Positions 1-8,832 of a stretch of DNA of 43,877 bases are shown here, in pieces. Position 1 is the first letter of the stretch, and the number at the start of each line of letters is the position of its first letter. The stretch is taken from positions 1 through 43,877 of the forward strand of contig DYIW01000008.1 of assembly GCA_020723465.1 (NCBI GenBank). Reading direction: 5' to 3'. The notes under the pieces are model-generated. The model ran no database searches. It saw only the letters and a list, made by a program, of their open reading frames with translations, and was not told the origin of the DNA. The position numbers and the translations under genes were made by a program. Source of the DNA: Phycisphaera mikurensis. Lineage in GTDB: Bacteria > Planctomycetota > B15-G4 > JADJEK01.

Positions 1-896
1 ACGCGACCGTCAGCCTCTTCGGGTCGGACGTGGACGGCGACGAGCAGCAGGACATCGTGGTGCTGCGCCGCGGCGCGGGCGTGCCGGACAGCTTGCTCGT
101 CTTCCATCTCCCGGCGCAGGTGAACGGCGAGACCGGACCGCCGTTCCGCTCGGATCTCGATGTATCGCCCGCGGACGGAGGCGCGATCCAGGGCGTCTGG
201 CGCCTGAGGTCGGACCTGACGGAGGTCTACCGCGCGCTCTTCCTGATCGCTGCGCCGGCTGGCGTGCAGCGCTTGGAGCTTCGCGACTTCCCGCCCGGGG
301 TCGGCTCGGACGTGGGTGCGCCGCTCTTGACGCACGGCGACCTCACCGTGAGCGGCTACACGATTCCGGTGTTCGGCGCCTTCGGCGCGCGCGACGGCGT
401 CGCTCCGCCCGAGCCGTGGGAGCTGTTCCAGGGCGAGTGGCAGGCCTCCTTCTGGATCGTCTACAAGGACGGCCAGGGCGGCTTCATCGAGGAGTGGCTC
501 GGCCCCTTCCCCGGCGTCACCGGCACGGTCGAGACCTCGCCCTACCCGTACCTGACGCTCGAGTTCCCGCCGGGCACGACCTACGGGATCACGCCCATCG
601 AGGGCTACGTGACCGGCTGGGACGACAGTGACCAGGCGCTCTTCGCCCTGCCCGGCACCGCACAGAGCCCGCAGGTGTGGTACTACCCGCCGATCGAGAT
701 CGGGATCATCACGCTCGGCGACTACATCGACGTCACCTATCCCTGGGGGACGATCTCCAGGCCCGAGGGCCAGTTGCCCGTGATCCAGGGCGGCGTTCCC
801 GACGTGGGCGCGCCCTACATCGGCAACATCTGGCTGCCGGACAACGTCACGGCCATCGCCACGGTCTTCGCCTACAGGTTCGAGCGCGTGCCGTAG
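1..896 (+). CDS. Secreted/surface protein with Ca-loop-like motif, C-terminal part (5' truncated)
   Basis: The reading frame is open from the first base of the window, so the listed GTG at 30 is not the true start and the N-terminus lies upstream. About 298 residues are visible, ending in TAG at 896. Near the left edge is DVDGDEQQDI, a DxDGDxxxD loop like those of FG-GAP/VCBS, EF-hand or dockerin proteins. The rest is rich in Gly, Pro, Tyr and Trp, with beta-type patterns (e.g. VWYYPPIEIGIITLGDY) and no catalytic motif I recognise. An extracellular calcium-stabilised beta protein is the reasonable inference. The family is not identified. Confidence 0.6.
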   Translation, partial: ATVSLFGSDVDGDEQQDIVVLRRGAGVPDSLLVFHLPAQVNGETGPPFRSDLDVSPADGGAIQGVWRLRSDLTEVYRALFLIAAPAGVQRLELRDFPPGVGSDVGAPLLTHGDLTVSGYTIPVFGAFGARDGVAPPEPWELFQGEWQASFWIVYKDGQGGFIEEWLGPFPGVTGTVETSPYPYLTLEFPPGTTYGITPIEGYVTGWDDSDQALFALPGTAQSPQVWYYPPIEIGIITLGDYIDVTYPWGTISRPEGQLPVIQGGVPDVGAPYIGNIWLPDNVTAIATVFAYRFERVP

Positions 897-926
897 CGCG
901 GCCGTCCCGCTCTCTCGCCTGCCCGG

Positions 927-954
927 TTGACTTGTCCGGGGCGCGAGCTAGCAG
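927..954 (+). promoter_or_regulatory. Weak candidate promoter for the secreted Lys/Ala-rich protein
   Basis: TTGACT (5 of 6 to the -35 consensus) at 927-932 is followed after 16 bases by TAGCAG at 949-954, which matches the -10 consensus poorly. It lies about 75 bases before the preferred ATG at 1029. The -35 is good and the -10 is doubtful. Confidence 0.25.
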
Positions 955-1028
955 AAGCGGGTTGCACTGCGCCTCGCTGGACGGCAAGGCCCGCGGCCAG
1001 TCCTCGTTCGCCTCTCGGGAGTCCCGGC

Positions 1029-1922
1029 ATGACCATCGACCGCCCAGTCCTCGCCCTGTTCCTCGTCCTGGCCCTTGCGGCAGGCGCGGCCGCAGGGCCG
1101 GTGAAGGATTTCGAGCAGGCAGCAGAGCAGCGGATCGCGCAGGCGCGCACCGAGCTGACCGCGGCCGCCGCGCAGATGGAGGCGTCGCTCGCTGCTTTCG
1201 AGGCCGGCATCAAGGCGAACAACCTGGACAACGTGCTGATCGACACGCTGCTTGATGACACCCTCGAGTTCCACAGCACCGTCGTGAGCGTGTGGACGGA
1301 GGCGGGCGAGGACCTCGCCGCCCTGGCGAGCGACGGGCTCGAGGAGCTGACGGCCGTCGAGCCCCTGAACGGCATCTACCCCAAGGACTTCCTGGCCGGC
1401 GGCGGCGGAGCCTTCGACCAGGCGGTCAAGAAACTCGGCCAGGAGGTGCGCAAGGCGGTGAAGAAGGCGCGCAAGGCTGCCGCCAAGGCCGTGAAGGGGG
1501 CGGCCAAGTCCGGCGTCGACCTGGTGCTCGACGTGCGTGTTCCCAGGGAGCGGACCTACTCGGTGCCGAACGAGGCCGGCAGCTTCTCGGACGCCGGCAA
1601 CGACCACTACCTCGACGTCTACCTGGTGGGCGCGGTGTCACGACTCGACGTAGCGGAGGATGTGCGCATCTTCGGGGCGGGCGGGATGATCGGCTTCTTC
1701 AACGATGACGCCCACTTCCGGGCCGTGAGCCGCGGCCCGACGGGCTCGACCATCTTCGACTTCGCGGACGCGCCTCCCATCGAGGACGTGGTGCAGGGCT
1801 TCGACGGCTGGAAGGCCATACTCGACGGCGCGGGTTCGGGCCTGCGCGAGGGCAACTGGGTGGTGAGCGCCGCCGGCAAGCCCAGCTACGCCGACGGCGT
1901 CGCGCGGGTCGGGATCCGCTAG
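1029..1922 (+). CDS. Secreted helical Lys/Ala-rich protein of unknown function
   Basis: The ORF track starts at 927, but ATG 1029 is preferred: GGGAG lies just upstream and translation begins directly with a signal peptide (MTIDRPVLALFLVLALAAGAAAG, cleavage near residue 22). The mature part starts with a long amphipathic, probably coiled-coil helix (residues 25-65, VKDFEQAAEQRIAQARTEL). A very basic Ala/Lys helix follows around 135-165 (KKARKAAAKAVKGAAK), then a Gly-rich mixed C-terminus with DVYLVGAVSRLDV and GAGGMIGFF. Length is 297 residues. No enzyme motif was recognised. It stands alone between the secreted protein at the left edge and the sigma-factor fusion. Export is well supported; function is unknown. 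Confidence 0.65.
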   Translation: MTIDRPVLALFLVLALAAGAAAGPVKDFEQAAEQRIAQARTELTAAAAQMEASLAAFEAGIKANNLDNVLIDTLLDDTLEFHSTVVSVWTEAGEDLAALASDGLEELTAVEPLNGIYPKDFLAGGGGAFDQAVKKLGQEVRKAVKKARKAAAKAVKGAAKSGVDLVLDVRVPRERTYSVPNEAGSFSDAGNDHYLDVYLVGAVSRLDVAEDVRIFGAGGMIGFFNDDAHFRAVSRGPTGSTIFDFADAPPIEDVVQGFDGWKAILDGAGSGLREGNWVVSAAGKPSYADGVARVGIR

Positions 1923-2012
1923 CGCCAGAGCCATCCGCTGTGATCCTCGGGCATCCACCACCGCGCCGTGGCGCGAGTCCGGCGATGCCAGGCAGCACGA
2001 ATCCGGCGAATC

Positions 2013-2042
2013 TTGAAGCCGTTGGCGCGGCGGCGGGATACT
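2013..2042 (+). promoter_or_regulatory. Candidate sigma70-type promoter of the sigma-factor fusion gene
   Basis: TTGAAG (2013-2018), an 18-base spacer, then GATACT (2037-2042). Each hexamer matches consensus at 4 of 6 positions. The predicted start of transcription, near 2049, leaves about 50 bases of leader before ATG 2099. No sequence resembling a typical ECF promoter was recognised upstream, so autoregulation is not evident. Confidence 0.4.
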
Positions 2043-2098
2043 GGTGACCGGAGCCGAACCTCCGGGGCCTCTCGCCGTATCGGGACGCCGGGCAACAC

Positions 2099-5000
2099 AT
2101 GGAAGTGAAGACCCTTCTCACGCACGCCGGTTTCGTCCGGGCGCTGGCGCGGAGCCTGGTCGGGGAAGAGAGCCGCGCGGCGGACGTGGAGCAGCAGACG
2201 TGGCTGGCGGCGCTCGAGCATCCACCCGGGCCCGAGAAGCCGCTTCGCGCCTGGCTTGCGCGCGTGGCCCGGAACTGCGCGCGCCGCGGCTTTCGCGACG
2301 AGACCCGGCGCCGGGCGCGGGAGGCCTCGCTCCGCGGGGAGGCCGTGCCCACGCCCGCGGAGATCCTGGCGCGCGAGGAGGCGCGGCGGCACATGGTCGA
2401 GGCCCTGCTCGACCTGGAGGAGCCGTACCGATCCGCCATCCTGCTGCGCTTCTATGAGGACCTGCCGGTCTCGGAGGTGGCCCTGCGGCTCGGCGTGCCG
2501 CGCGCGACGGTCAAGACGCGCCTCGTGCGCGGCCTGGCGCGCCTGCGCGGCCGGCTGGACGCCCGCTACGGCGGCGACCGGAAGGGGTGGTGCGTCGCGC
2601 TCGGACCTCTTGCCGGGATCGAGGCCGACGCGGCGGTTTCATTGCTCGGCGCGGTGACGGGAGCGCTCACCATGGGTCTCAAAGTGAAGGTCGCCTGCGC
2701 GGCCGTGGTTCTGCTCGGCGGCACGCTCGCTTTCTGGCAGGTGCTTCGCGACGAGCCGGCGTACGAGGCAACGACCGCGCATTCGAGCGCACCGAGCGTG
2801 TCATCCGAGGACCCGGTCGAGAACGGCGGCACGCTCGACGCCGCCGCCGCGGCCGGGGCGCTGGCCGAGGCTCTTCCCGAGCCGGACCGGGCGGCGGTTC
2901 GCGCCACGCCCCAGCTCTCCGGCACGGTCAGGGATCTGACCACGGACGAGCCCGTGCGCGCGTTCGACATCACGGTCCGGCGTCGTGCGCCTGCGAGGAC
3001 CTCGCCGGACGAGGTCGCTCACTGCACCGTGCGCGATGAGAAGGGCGCCTTCTCGATACCCGTGGACGAGGCGGGCCGTTACCTGATCATCGTGCGGTCA
3101 TCGCGCCACCTCCAGCAATCGGTGGACGACCTGGACGTGGGCGAAGAGGGACTCGGAGCGATCCTGGTGCGTCTCGATCCGGGCATGGCCGTCACCGGCC
3201 GGGTCGTCTGCGGCGAGACCGGGGAACCCGTGCCAGGGGCCATCGTGGCCGCGACCGACGTTCCCGGCATGTCGGATCACCTCGAACTCCTCTTGGGCTT
3301 CGACGAGGCCAAAGTGCACGCCACCACGGACGACCAGGGCCGCTTCGTCTTGCAGGGACTCATGCGTCAACAGCAGATCGTCGCCGCCTCGCACCCCGAG
3401 TTCGCCGAGGGCTTTCGCGAGATCGCACCCGACCGGCCGGACGCCGGGGACATCCATCTCGGTCGCGGGCATCATTTGTTCGGCTGCGCCCGCACGGACG
3501 CGGGTGCTCCCGCTGCCGGTGTCGCCATCCACGTCTCCGGAAAGGGGACTCCGTTCACCCGGACCGTGCTGACTGCTTCGGACGGAACCTTTCGCACGCC
3601 CCCGGTCGCGCCCGGGTGGGTGCGGGTGCGCGCCGAGGCCAGCCTGTCGGCTGCCGCGAGCGACGGCCCGGATCGCTTCACCGATGAGCGGAAGAACGTC
3701 GAGGTCGTCGATCGGGACGTCGAGCTCGACTTCGGCGTGACCGACGAGCACGTCACCTGGCGCGGAAGGGTGCTCGACTTCGACGGCGCTCCGGTGGCAC
3801 GCGCCAGGCTCCAGCTCAATCCCCGGGCGCAGGGCAAGAGCAGCTTGCCGGTTCGTAATCAAAGGCACCACGTCTATTGCGGCGAGAAGGGCGAGTTCGA
3901 GGCACGAAAGGTCCTGCCAGGCACCTACGGAGTCGAGATCTGGTTTCGGAAGGGCGGTGGGAAGGTCGACTGGGGCGAGTTGTCCTTCGATGCGCCTGGT
4001 GTCGTGGAGAGAGACGTCCGCATCTCCGGCGGCCTGATTGGTGGTGTCGTGGTGGACGGCCGCACCGGGACTCCGGTTTCGACGCCCAATGGAAACGTGC
4101 TGGCCTCGAGCGGCACGAGTGAGTACCGGATCTTCATGGCGCCGATCGGTCCGGGAGGTCGGTTCCGCCTGACGGGCCTGCCTTCCGGCACCTACAGCGT
4201 CTCGGCTTCAGTTCCGGGATACCCTTGGGAAAGCCTGTCGGGAGTGATCCTCGAGGACAACGAGAAGGTCGACGATCTGTGCATCAAGCTCGAACCCGGC
4301 GGCATTCTCAGGCTGCGCCTCTCCGGGTTCACGCTCGGGGGCGTGCAGCGCTTCGAAGGCGTCCTGAGGGGAGGCCCGTACGGGCTGACCGGGTCCAGCA
4401 GCTTGTCTGGCGACCTGGACCGCGACGGATCCTGCGATCAGGAGTGTCACCTGCACCCAGGGCTCTACCACGCGACCCTCTCCGTGCAGGGCTGCGGCAC
4501 GGTGGAGCGAGATTTCGAGATCACGTGCGGCCAAACGACCGAGCTGCTCTTCGGTCCCGAGGACCTGAAGAGCGCGGTGCGGACGTTCGAGGTCGCTGGC
4601 AGCATCACGCGCTCGGACGGCCTGCCGCTGGCTGGCGCGACGCTTCTCCTCCTGGACAGCAAGGCCGCTCCGGACTCTGCGCGTGAGACCATCCGGTTCA
4701 TCGCGGACTCGGACGGTCGTTTCCAGGCCAGCGGGCTGCCGGCCGGATCCTGGTCCGTGCATGCGACCTTCGCGCAGGGCGGCGAGTTCGTCTTTCCGGA
4801 CCTGACCATCGATCCGAACGGCCCGGATCTCGTCACGCTCGACCTCGTGCTTCCTTCCGGCGAGGTGACAGGGACGCTCCGCGACCGGCATAGCGGGCGC
4901 GAGTTCGACGGCGACGGTCCGGTCTGGTGGGTCGTCTTGCGGGACTCTCGGACGGGCGAACTCGTGACCGAGCTGCAGGGCGGACATAGAGGACGGCGCT

Positions 5001-5383
5001 TCCTCCTGGTGGGCGTGCCGGAGGGCGAGTACGCGGTCGATGTCACTGCGGTGGGGTATCAGGACTACCGGTCAGCGACTTTCGCTGTCGGGCCGGAACC
5101 GCACCTCGAGCTGGGGGACATCGAGCTCATGCCCTCTGGAGTCCTCGACCTCGAGGTCGTGGACCAGCACGGCCGGCACGTCAAGGTGTTCGACATCGAT
5201 TGCGAAGGCGCGGCGCGTATCCGGGGCGAAGATCGTTCGCTCGGTGTCTGCCGGTTCTCGGGCCTGCCGCTCGGGGAAATCACGATCCGCGTCAAGGCGG
5301 AAGGGTTCGTGGATCAGAGCGTGACGACCCGGCTCGAACCAGGGCAGCCCGGCAAGGTGAAAGTCGTGCTGGAGCGGCCGTAA
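2099..5383 (+). CDS. Membrane-anchored ECF sigma factor fused to carboxypeptidase-regulatory-like repeats
   Basis: A 1094-residue three-part protein. Residues about 10-72 form an ECF sigma region 2 (FVRALARSLV, DVEQQTWLAAL, PLRAWLARVARNCARR). Residues about 97-153 form region 4 with a helix-turn-helix (LLDLEEPYRSAILLRFYEDL, EVALRLGVPRATVKTRLVRGLARLR). A single transmembrane helix follows at about 192-216 (GLKVKVACAAVVLLGGTLAFW). The remaining ~870 residues are presumably outside the cytoplasm and consist of repeated beta-sandwich modules with signatures such as GRVVCGETGEPVPGAIV, TTDDQGRFVLQGL and GGRFRLTGLPSGTYSVSA, typical of carboxypeptidase-regulatory/CNA-B-like domains. The likely role is a one-protein signal-to-transcription device that senses in the envelope. 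Sigma factors with long C-terminal extensions are known in Planctomycetes. The ligand and the release mechanism are unknown. No separate anti-sigma gene is adjacent. Confidence 0.8.
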   Translation: MEVKTLLTHAGFVRALARSLVGEESRAADVEQQTWLAALEHPPGPEKPLRAWLARVARNCARRGFRDETRRRAREASLRGEAVPTPAEILAREEARRHMVEALLDLEEPYRSAILLRFYEDLPVSEVALRLGVPRATVKTRLVRGLARLRGRLDARYGGDRKGWCVALGPLAGIEADAAVSLLGAVTGALTMGLKVKVACAAVVLLGGTLAFWQVLRDEPAYEATTAHSSAPSVSSEDPVENGGTLDAAAAAGALAEALPEPDRAAVRATPQLSGTVRDLTTDEPVRAFDITVRRRAPARTSPDEVAHCTVRDEKGAFSIPVDEAGRYLIIVRSSRHLQQSVDDLDVGEEGLGAILVRLDPGMAVTGRVVCGETGEPVPGAIVAATDVPGMSDHLELLLGFDEAKVHATTDDQGRFVLQGLMRQQQIVAASHPEFAEGFREIAPDRPDAGDIHLGRGHHLFGCARTDAGAPAAGVAIHVSGKGTPFTRTVLTASDGTFRTPPVAPGWVRVRAEASLSAAASDGPDRFTDERKNVEVVDRDVELDFGVTDEHVTWRGRVLDFDGAPVARARLQLNPRAQGKSSLPVRNQRHHVYCGEKGEFEARKVLPGTYGVEIWFRKGGGKVDWGELSFDAPGVVERDVRISGGLIGGVVVDGRTGTPVSTPNGNVLASSGTSEYRIFMAPIGPGGRFRLTGLPSGTYSVSASVPGYPWESLSGVILEDNEKVDDLCIKLEPGGILRLRLSGFTLGGVQRFEGVLRGGPYGLTGSSSLSGDLDRDGSCDQECHLHPGLYHATLSVQGCGTVERDFEITCGQTTELLFGPEDLKSAVRTFEVAGSITRSDGLPLAGATLLLLDSKAAPDSARETIRFIADSDGRFQASGLPAGSWSVHATFAQGGEFVFPDLTIDPNGPDLVTLDLVLPSGEVTGTLRDRHSGREFDGDGPVWWVVLRDSRTGELVTELQGGHRGRRFLLVGVPEGEYAVDVTAVGYQDYRSATFAVGPEPHLELGDIELMPSGVLDLEVVDQHGRHVKVFDIDCEGAARIRGEDRSLGVCRFSGLPLGEITIRVKAEGFVDQSVTTRLEPGQPGKVKVVLERP

Positions 5384-5410
5384 AGAGCGGCAGCTCATTG
5401 CGGCGTCCGC

Positions 5411-7963
5411 TCAATACGCCAGCGCCTTCTCCACGCGGTCGAGGTGCAGAGGCTCGCCCTGGTGCTGCGCGCGCGCGATCTGGAACAGCTCGTTGAAGAC
5501 GTGCCAGGGCACGAAGTAGAGGAGCGGCCGCGCACCCTGGACGTCGGCCTCGAGGTAGGGGGAGAGCGGCGCGCGCTCGGCCAGGAGCAGGACCAGCGCG
5601 GCGGCGTCCTCGATGACTCCCTGGGACGCCGCGGCGAGCGCCAGGCCCGCGAGCGCCTCGTTCACGCCGAGCTCGGCCTCGTCCGCGGGCGCCGGAGCGA
5701 GGCGAGCGCGGCCGTAGTAGAAGGCCGCGCCGGAGACGTTCCGCGCCGCGACCTCGGCCCGGCCGCGGAGCAGCAGCGTGCGCCTTCTGCTCTCGTCGAT
5801 GGCGAGGGCGGCATCGAGCAGCTCAATGGCCTGGAAGGGTCGTCCAACGTGGATGTCCACCTCGGCCAGGACCTCGAGCACGGGCGAGGCCGTGGGCGCG
5901 CGGCGCGCCGCCCGCTCCGCCAGGTCGAGGGCGCGCGCCGAGAGGCCCGTGCTCTGCTCGGGCAGGAGGCGCGCGAACTCGAGGATGGCTTTCGCTCCCT
6001 GCGCCAGGAAGAAGGCGTCTTCCTCGTGGCGCTCGAGGCCGAGCCCGAGCTGCCGCCCCAGCTCGAGCACGAGTTCGGCAGGAGCGCGCTCGCCCCCGCG
6101 CCGCGCCTCGCGCACCAGGGCGGCCGCCAACCGGCCGCGGTACTCGGACACCTGGGGCGCCCACTCGGTCGCCTGCGCGAGCAGTCGCGCCTCCTCGGCC
6201 GGGCTGCCGCGCGCCAGGCGGATGACCTCGGCCGAGCGGGCGTTCACGTCCGCGAGCAGGCGGAGCGCGTCGTCGTACGCCAGACGGCAGAAGGCGAGGG
6301 CGGCGAGCGCCGCGAGGGCGATCTTGCCTGCGCGCGGGCGGTCCGGGACGATCCGCTCCGCGCCGCGCGCCGCATCGGCCCGACCCGCTCGCGCCAGCAG
6401 GAACACGGCCGCGGCCACGAGCGCGAGCAGGAGCAGCGTCTCGAGCCGCGCGCGCTCGGCCGCGACCTGTGCACCAAAGGCGGCGCGCGTGGCCGCGCCT
6501 CCCGGATCGAGGAAGAGGTGCAGGCCGAGGAACGGCAGGAACACGGCCGCGGCCGCGCCGAGCGCGCGCGTTCTGCCGGCCGCGGGCAGGAGCAGCAGGA
6601 AGGGCAGTGCCACCCAGAGGTGCGCAAGCGAGCCCAGACTGAAGAGCGCGGCCGAGAGCGCCACGCCGCAGAGGATGCCGCGCGCGGCCGGGCCCGGCTC
6701 GCTGTCCTCCGCCTCGCGCGGGGCGGCGGCTCTCCCGGCGAGCCAGCCGGCCGCGGCGAAGAGCAGCAGGCGCGAGATGGAACCGGGCACGGAGAACAGG
6801 CCGTCCAGGTAGTTGGCGACGAGACCCCCGGCGAGCCCGGCCGCGAGCTGGGCCTCGCCGCCTTGCAGGCCGGCGCGAAGCGACCGGCGCGCGGCGAGGA
6901 GCGCGCCGAGCGCCAGGAGGAGCAGGGCCAGCGGCGCCAGCAGGCCGCGCGTGTAGAGCAGGTCGAGCGGATCGCTGTGCAGGCGATCGACGCGCCGCGC
7001 CCCGCCGAGCCGGCGCTGCAGCTCCGCGCTGATCTGCTGCGTGAACAGCGGTCCGACCGTGTCCGGCCCGCGGCCGAGCAGCAGGTGTTCGGGCTCGGCT
7101 AGCACGGCCGCGGCCGCGTCGCGGTAGATGAGCCCGCGCACCTCCAGCTCGCGGCCGAGGAACTCCGAGGCGATGCGGCTCGGCAGCGAGTCCGCGGGCA
7201 GGAGGCCGCGGAGCGGCGTGCACGCGGCCGCGAGGAGGAGCGCGACGAGCGCGCCCGCGGCAAGAAGCACGACGCGGCGGCGCGCGGGCTCGGCCGCGAG
7301 AGCGACCAGCGCCACGCCCGCGAGCGCGGCGAGGAGCGCCACGCGCGAGCCCGTGAGCAGCAGCCCGGCGGCGAGCACGGCGGCGAGCGCGCCGCCCATC
7401 CGGCCCTGCGCGCGCGCGACCGCCAGCGGCAGGAGCACGGCGAGCTGCGAACCCAGGAACGTCGGCCCGCCGGTGAAGGCCGCGGCGCGCGTGGCCGCGG
7501 CCTGGGAGGCGAAGGGGACCTCGAGGCCAAGCGACTGCGCGCCGCCGAGCAGCGCGGCCGCGGCGCCGCCGAGGAGCAGCACCTCGGCGAAGAGCCGGGA
7601 CAGGCCTGATCTCGTGGCCACGCCCGCGGCCAGCAGGAAGACTCCCATCAGGCCGATGTCGGTCGCAAGGCCGGCCTGGCGCAGGTACTCGCCGGCCATG
7701 GCCGTGGCCGGGATCTCAGAGCCGAGCGCGGCTGAGATCGAGGCCAGCAGGTAGAGGCACGCGGCGAGGAGCGGCAGCCCCAGGCGCGGGAGGAAGGCGG
7801 GACAGAGCAGCACGGTGATCAGGCCGGCGCTGCCGAGCAGGCGCAGGATGATGACGCGGTCCTCCTCGAAGCCGCGGCTGCTGTGCGGATTGGCGAGGAT
7901 CGGCACCACGGCGGCCGCGACCAGCAGGATGGCCGTCCCGGCCCGGCCCGCGGCGCGGCTCAT
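5411..7963 (-). CDS. Polytopic O-antigen-ligase-like membrane protein with C-terminal TPR-like region
   Basis: 850 residues. The first ~560 contain many Ala/Leu-rich membrane helices. A Wzy_C/O-antigen-ligase-type signature lies in a loop (VDRLHSDPLDLLYTRGLLAPLALLLLALGALL). After the last membrane segments a soluble helical region (about 575-850) shows TPR-like periodicity (LELGRQLGLGLERHEEDAFFLAQGA, ARRAPTASPVLEVLAEVDIHVGRPFQAIELLDAAL). Proteins of this layout join oligosaccharide to a lipid or protein acceptor, or polymerise O-antigen. Which applies here cannot be told from sequence. The ATG overlaps the speE stop (ATGA), so it is translationally coupled to a polyamine gene, which is an unusual partner. 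Its 3' end lies 27 bases from the convergent sigma-fusion gene. Confidence 0.65.
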   Translation of the reverse strand: MSRAAGRAGTAILLVAAAVVPILANPHSSRGFEEDRVIILRLLGSAGLITVLLCPAFLPRLGLPLLAACLYLLASISAALGSEIPATAMAGEYLRQAGLATDIGLMGVFLLAAGVATRSGLSRLFAEVLLLGGAAAALLGGAQSLGLEVPFASQAAATRAAAFTGGPTFLGSQLAVLLPLAVARAQGRMGGALAAVLAAGLLLTGSRVALLAALAGVALVALAAEPARRRVVLLAAGALVALLLAAACTPLRGLLPADSLPSRIASEFLGRELEVRGLIYRDAAAAVLAEPEHLLLGRGPDTVGPLFTQQISAELQRRLGGARRVDRLHSDPLDLLYTRGLLAPLALLLLALGALLAARRSLRAGLQGGEAQLAAGLAGGLVANYLDGLFSVPGSISRLLLFAAAGWLAGRAAAPREAEDSEPGPAARGILCGVALSAALFSLGSLAHLWVALPFLLLLPAAGRTRALGAAAAVFLPFLGLHLFLDPGGAATRAAFGAQVAAERARLETLLLLALVAAAVFLLARAGRADAARGAERIVPDRPRAGKIALAALAALAFCRLAYDDALRLLADVNARSAEVIRLARGSPAEEARLLAQATEWAPQVSEYRGRLAAALVREARRGGERAPAELVLELGRQLGLGLERHEEDAFFLAQGAKAILEFARLLPEQSTGLSARALDLAERAARRAPTASPVLEVLAEVDIHVGRPFQAIELLDAALAIDESRRRTLLLRGRAEVAARNVSGAAFYYGRARLAPAPADEAELGVNEALAGLALAAASQGVIEDAAALVLLLAERAPLSPYLEADVQGARPLLYFVPWHVFNELFQIARAQHQGEPLHLDRVEKALAY

Positions 7964-8832
7964 GCCTCGAGCCCCCGGCGGACGTCAGGCGGGAGCGCGA
8001 AGAGCGCGGCCGCGGCCGGGCCGTCGAGCGAGCGCGGCGACTTCGCCAGGCGGCGGCCGAAGCGCTCGTCCAGGCGCGCCGCGTCGAGAACAAGCGGCCG
8101 GCTCGAGGCGACGAGCACGCCCCACGCGCCGTAGAACGAGGGCACGAAGATGCGGCCAGGCAGCACGTGCGCGAACACCGAGCGCACGCTCGCCAGCACG
8201 CGCGCGGCCTCCCGCACGCTCGCGCCGAAGACCGGGCCGTACTGCATGGCCAGCACGCCGTGCGGCTCGAGCCGCTCCTGCAGCAGGCGCAGGAAGGCCG
8301 GCTGGAACAGGTGCGCGGCCGGGCCGCCCTCGCCCGGATCGACCAGGTCGAAGACGATGGCGTCATGGCGGTCAGCGAACCGGCGCAGGTGCTGCTCCGC
8401 GTCCTGGATGCAGAGGACGGTGCGCGCGTCGTCGAAGGCGCCGGCGTGATGGTCGGGCAGGTGCTTGCGGCAGGCGGCCACGACCCTCCCGTCGAGGTCC
8501 ACCATGACCGCGCGCGCGACGCTCTGGTGGCGCAGAACCTCGCGCAGGGTCGCCCCTTCACCGCCCCCCAGGATGAGCACGCTCCTCGGCCCGGGATCGT
8601 CGAGGAGGAGCAGGGCCGGATGCACCAGCGCCTCATGGTAGACGTGCTCGTCTCGTTCCGCGGACTGCAGGCGGCCGTCGAGCACGAGCGCGCGGCCGTG
8701 CGCCGCGAGGTCGACGATGAGGATCTCCTGGTGCGGCGAACGGGCGGAGTAGAGGACCTCCTTCACCTCGAGCTGGATGACTTCGCCCGGGTCGGCGTCA
8801 TGCAGCAGCAGCGTGGGCGGATAGGACGTCAC
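7960..8832 (-). CDS. speE: Polyamine aminopropyltransferase (spermidine synthase family)
   Basis: This 290-residue enzyme transfers aminopropyl from decarboxylated SAM to putrescine or a related amine. Visible family features are the N-terminal beta domain (EVKEVLYSARSPHQEILIVD, LVLDGRLQSAERDEHVYHEALVHPAL), the nucleotide-binding loop LILGGGEGATLREVLRH, an acidic residue after the second strand (VMVDLDGRV) and IVFDLVDPGEGGPAAHLFQPAFLRLL. The start is GTG at 8832, overlapping the speD stop as GTGA. With speD directly upstream, the pair makes decarboxylated SAM and uses it. The conserved DSTDP-like loop reads DLVDPGEGGPA here, so amine specificity may differ from classical SpeE. Confidence 0.85.
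   Translation of the reverse strand: MTSYPPTLLLHDADPGEVIQLEVKEVLYSARSPHQEILIVDLAAHGRALVLDGRLQSAERDEHVYHEALVHPALLLLDDPGPRSVLILGGGEGATLREVLRHQSVARAVMVDLDGRVVAACRKHLPDHHAGAFDDARTVLCIQDAEQHLRRFADRHDAIVFDLVDPGEGGPAAHLFQPAFLRLLQERLEPHGVLAMQYGPVFGASVREAARVLASVRSVFAHVLPGRIFVPSFYGAWGVLVASSRPLVLDAARLDERFGRRLAKSPRSLDGPAAAALFALPPDVRRGLEA

Noticed and set aside
5444-7102. 552-codon plus-strand frame opposite the O-antigen-ligase-like gene
   Set aside because: Arg/Glu/Gln-rich shadow without domains, while the minus frame shows membrane helices and TPR-like repeats.
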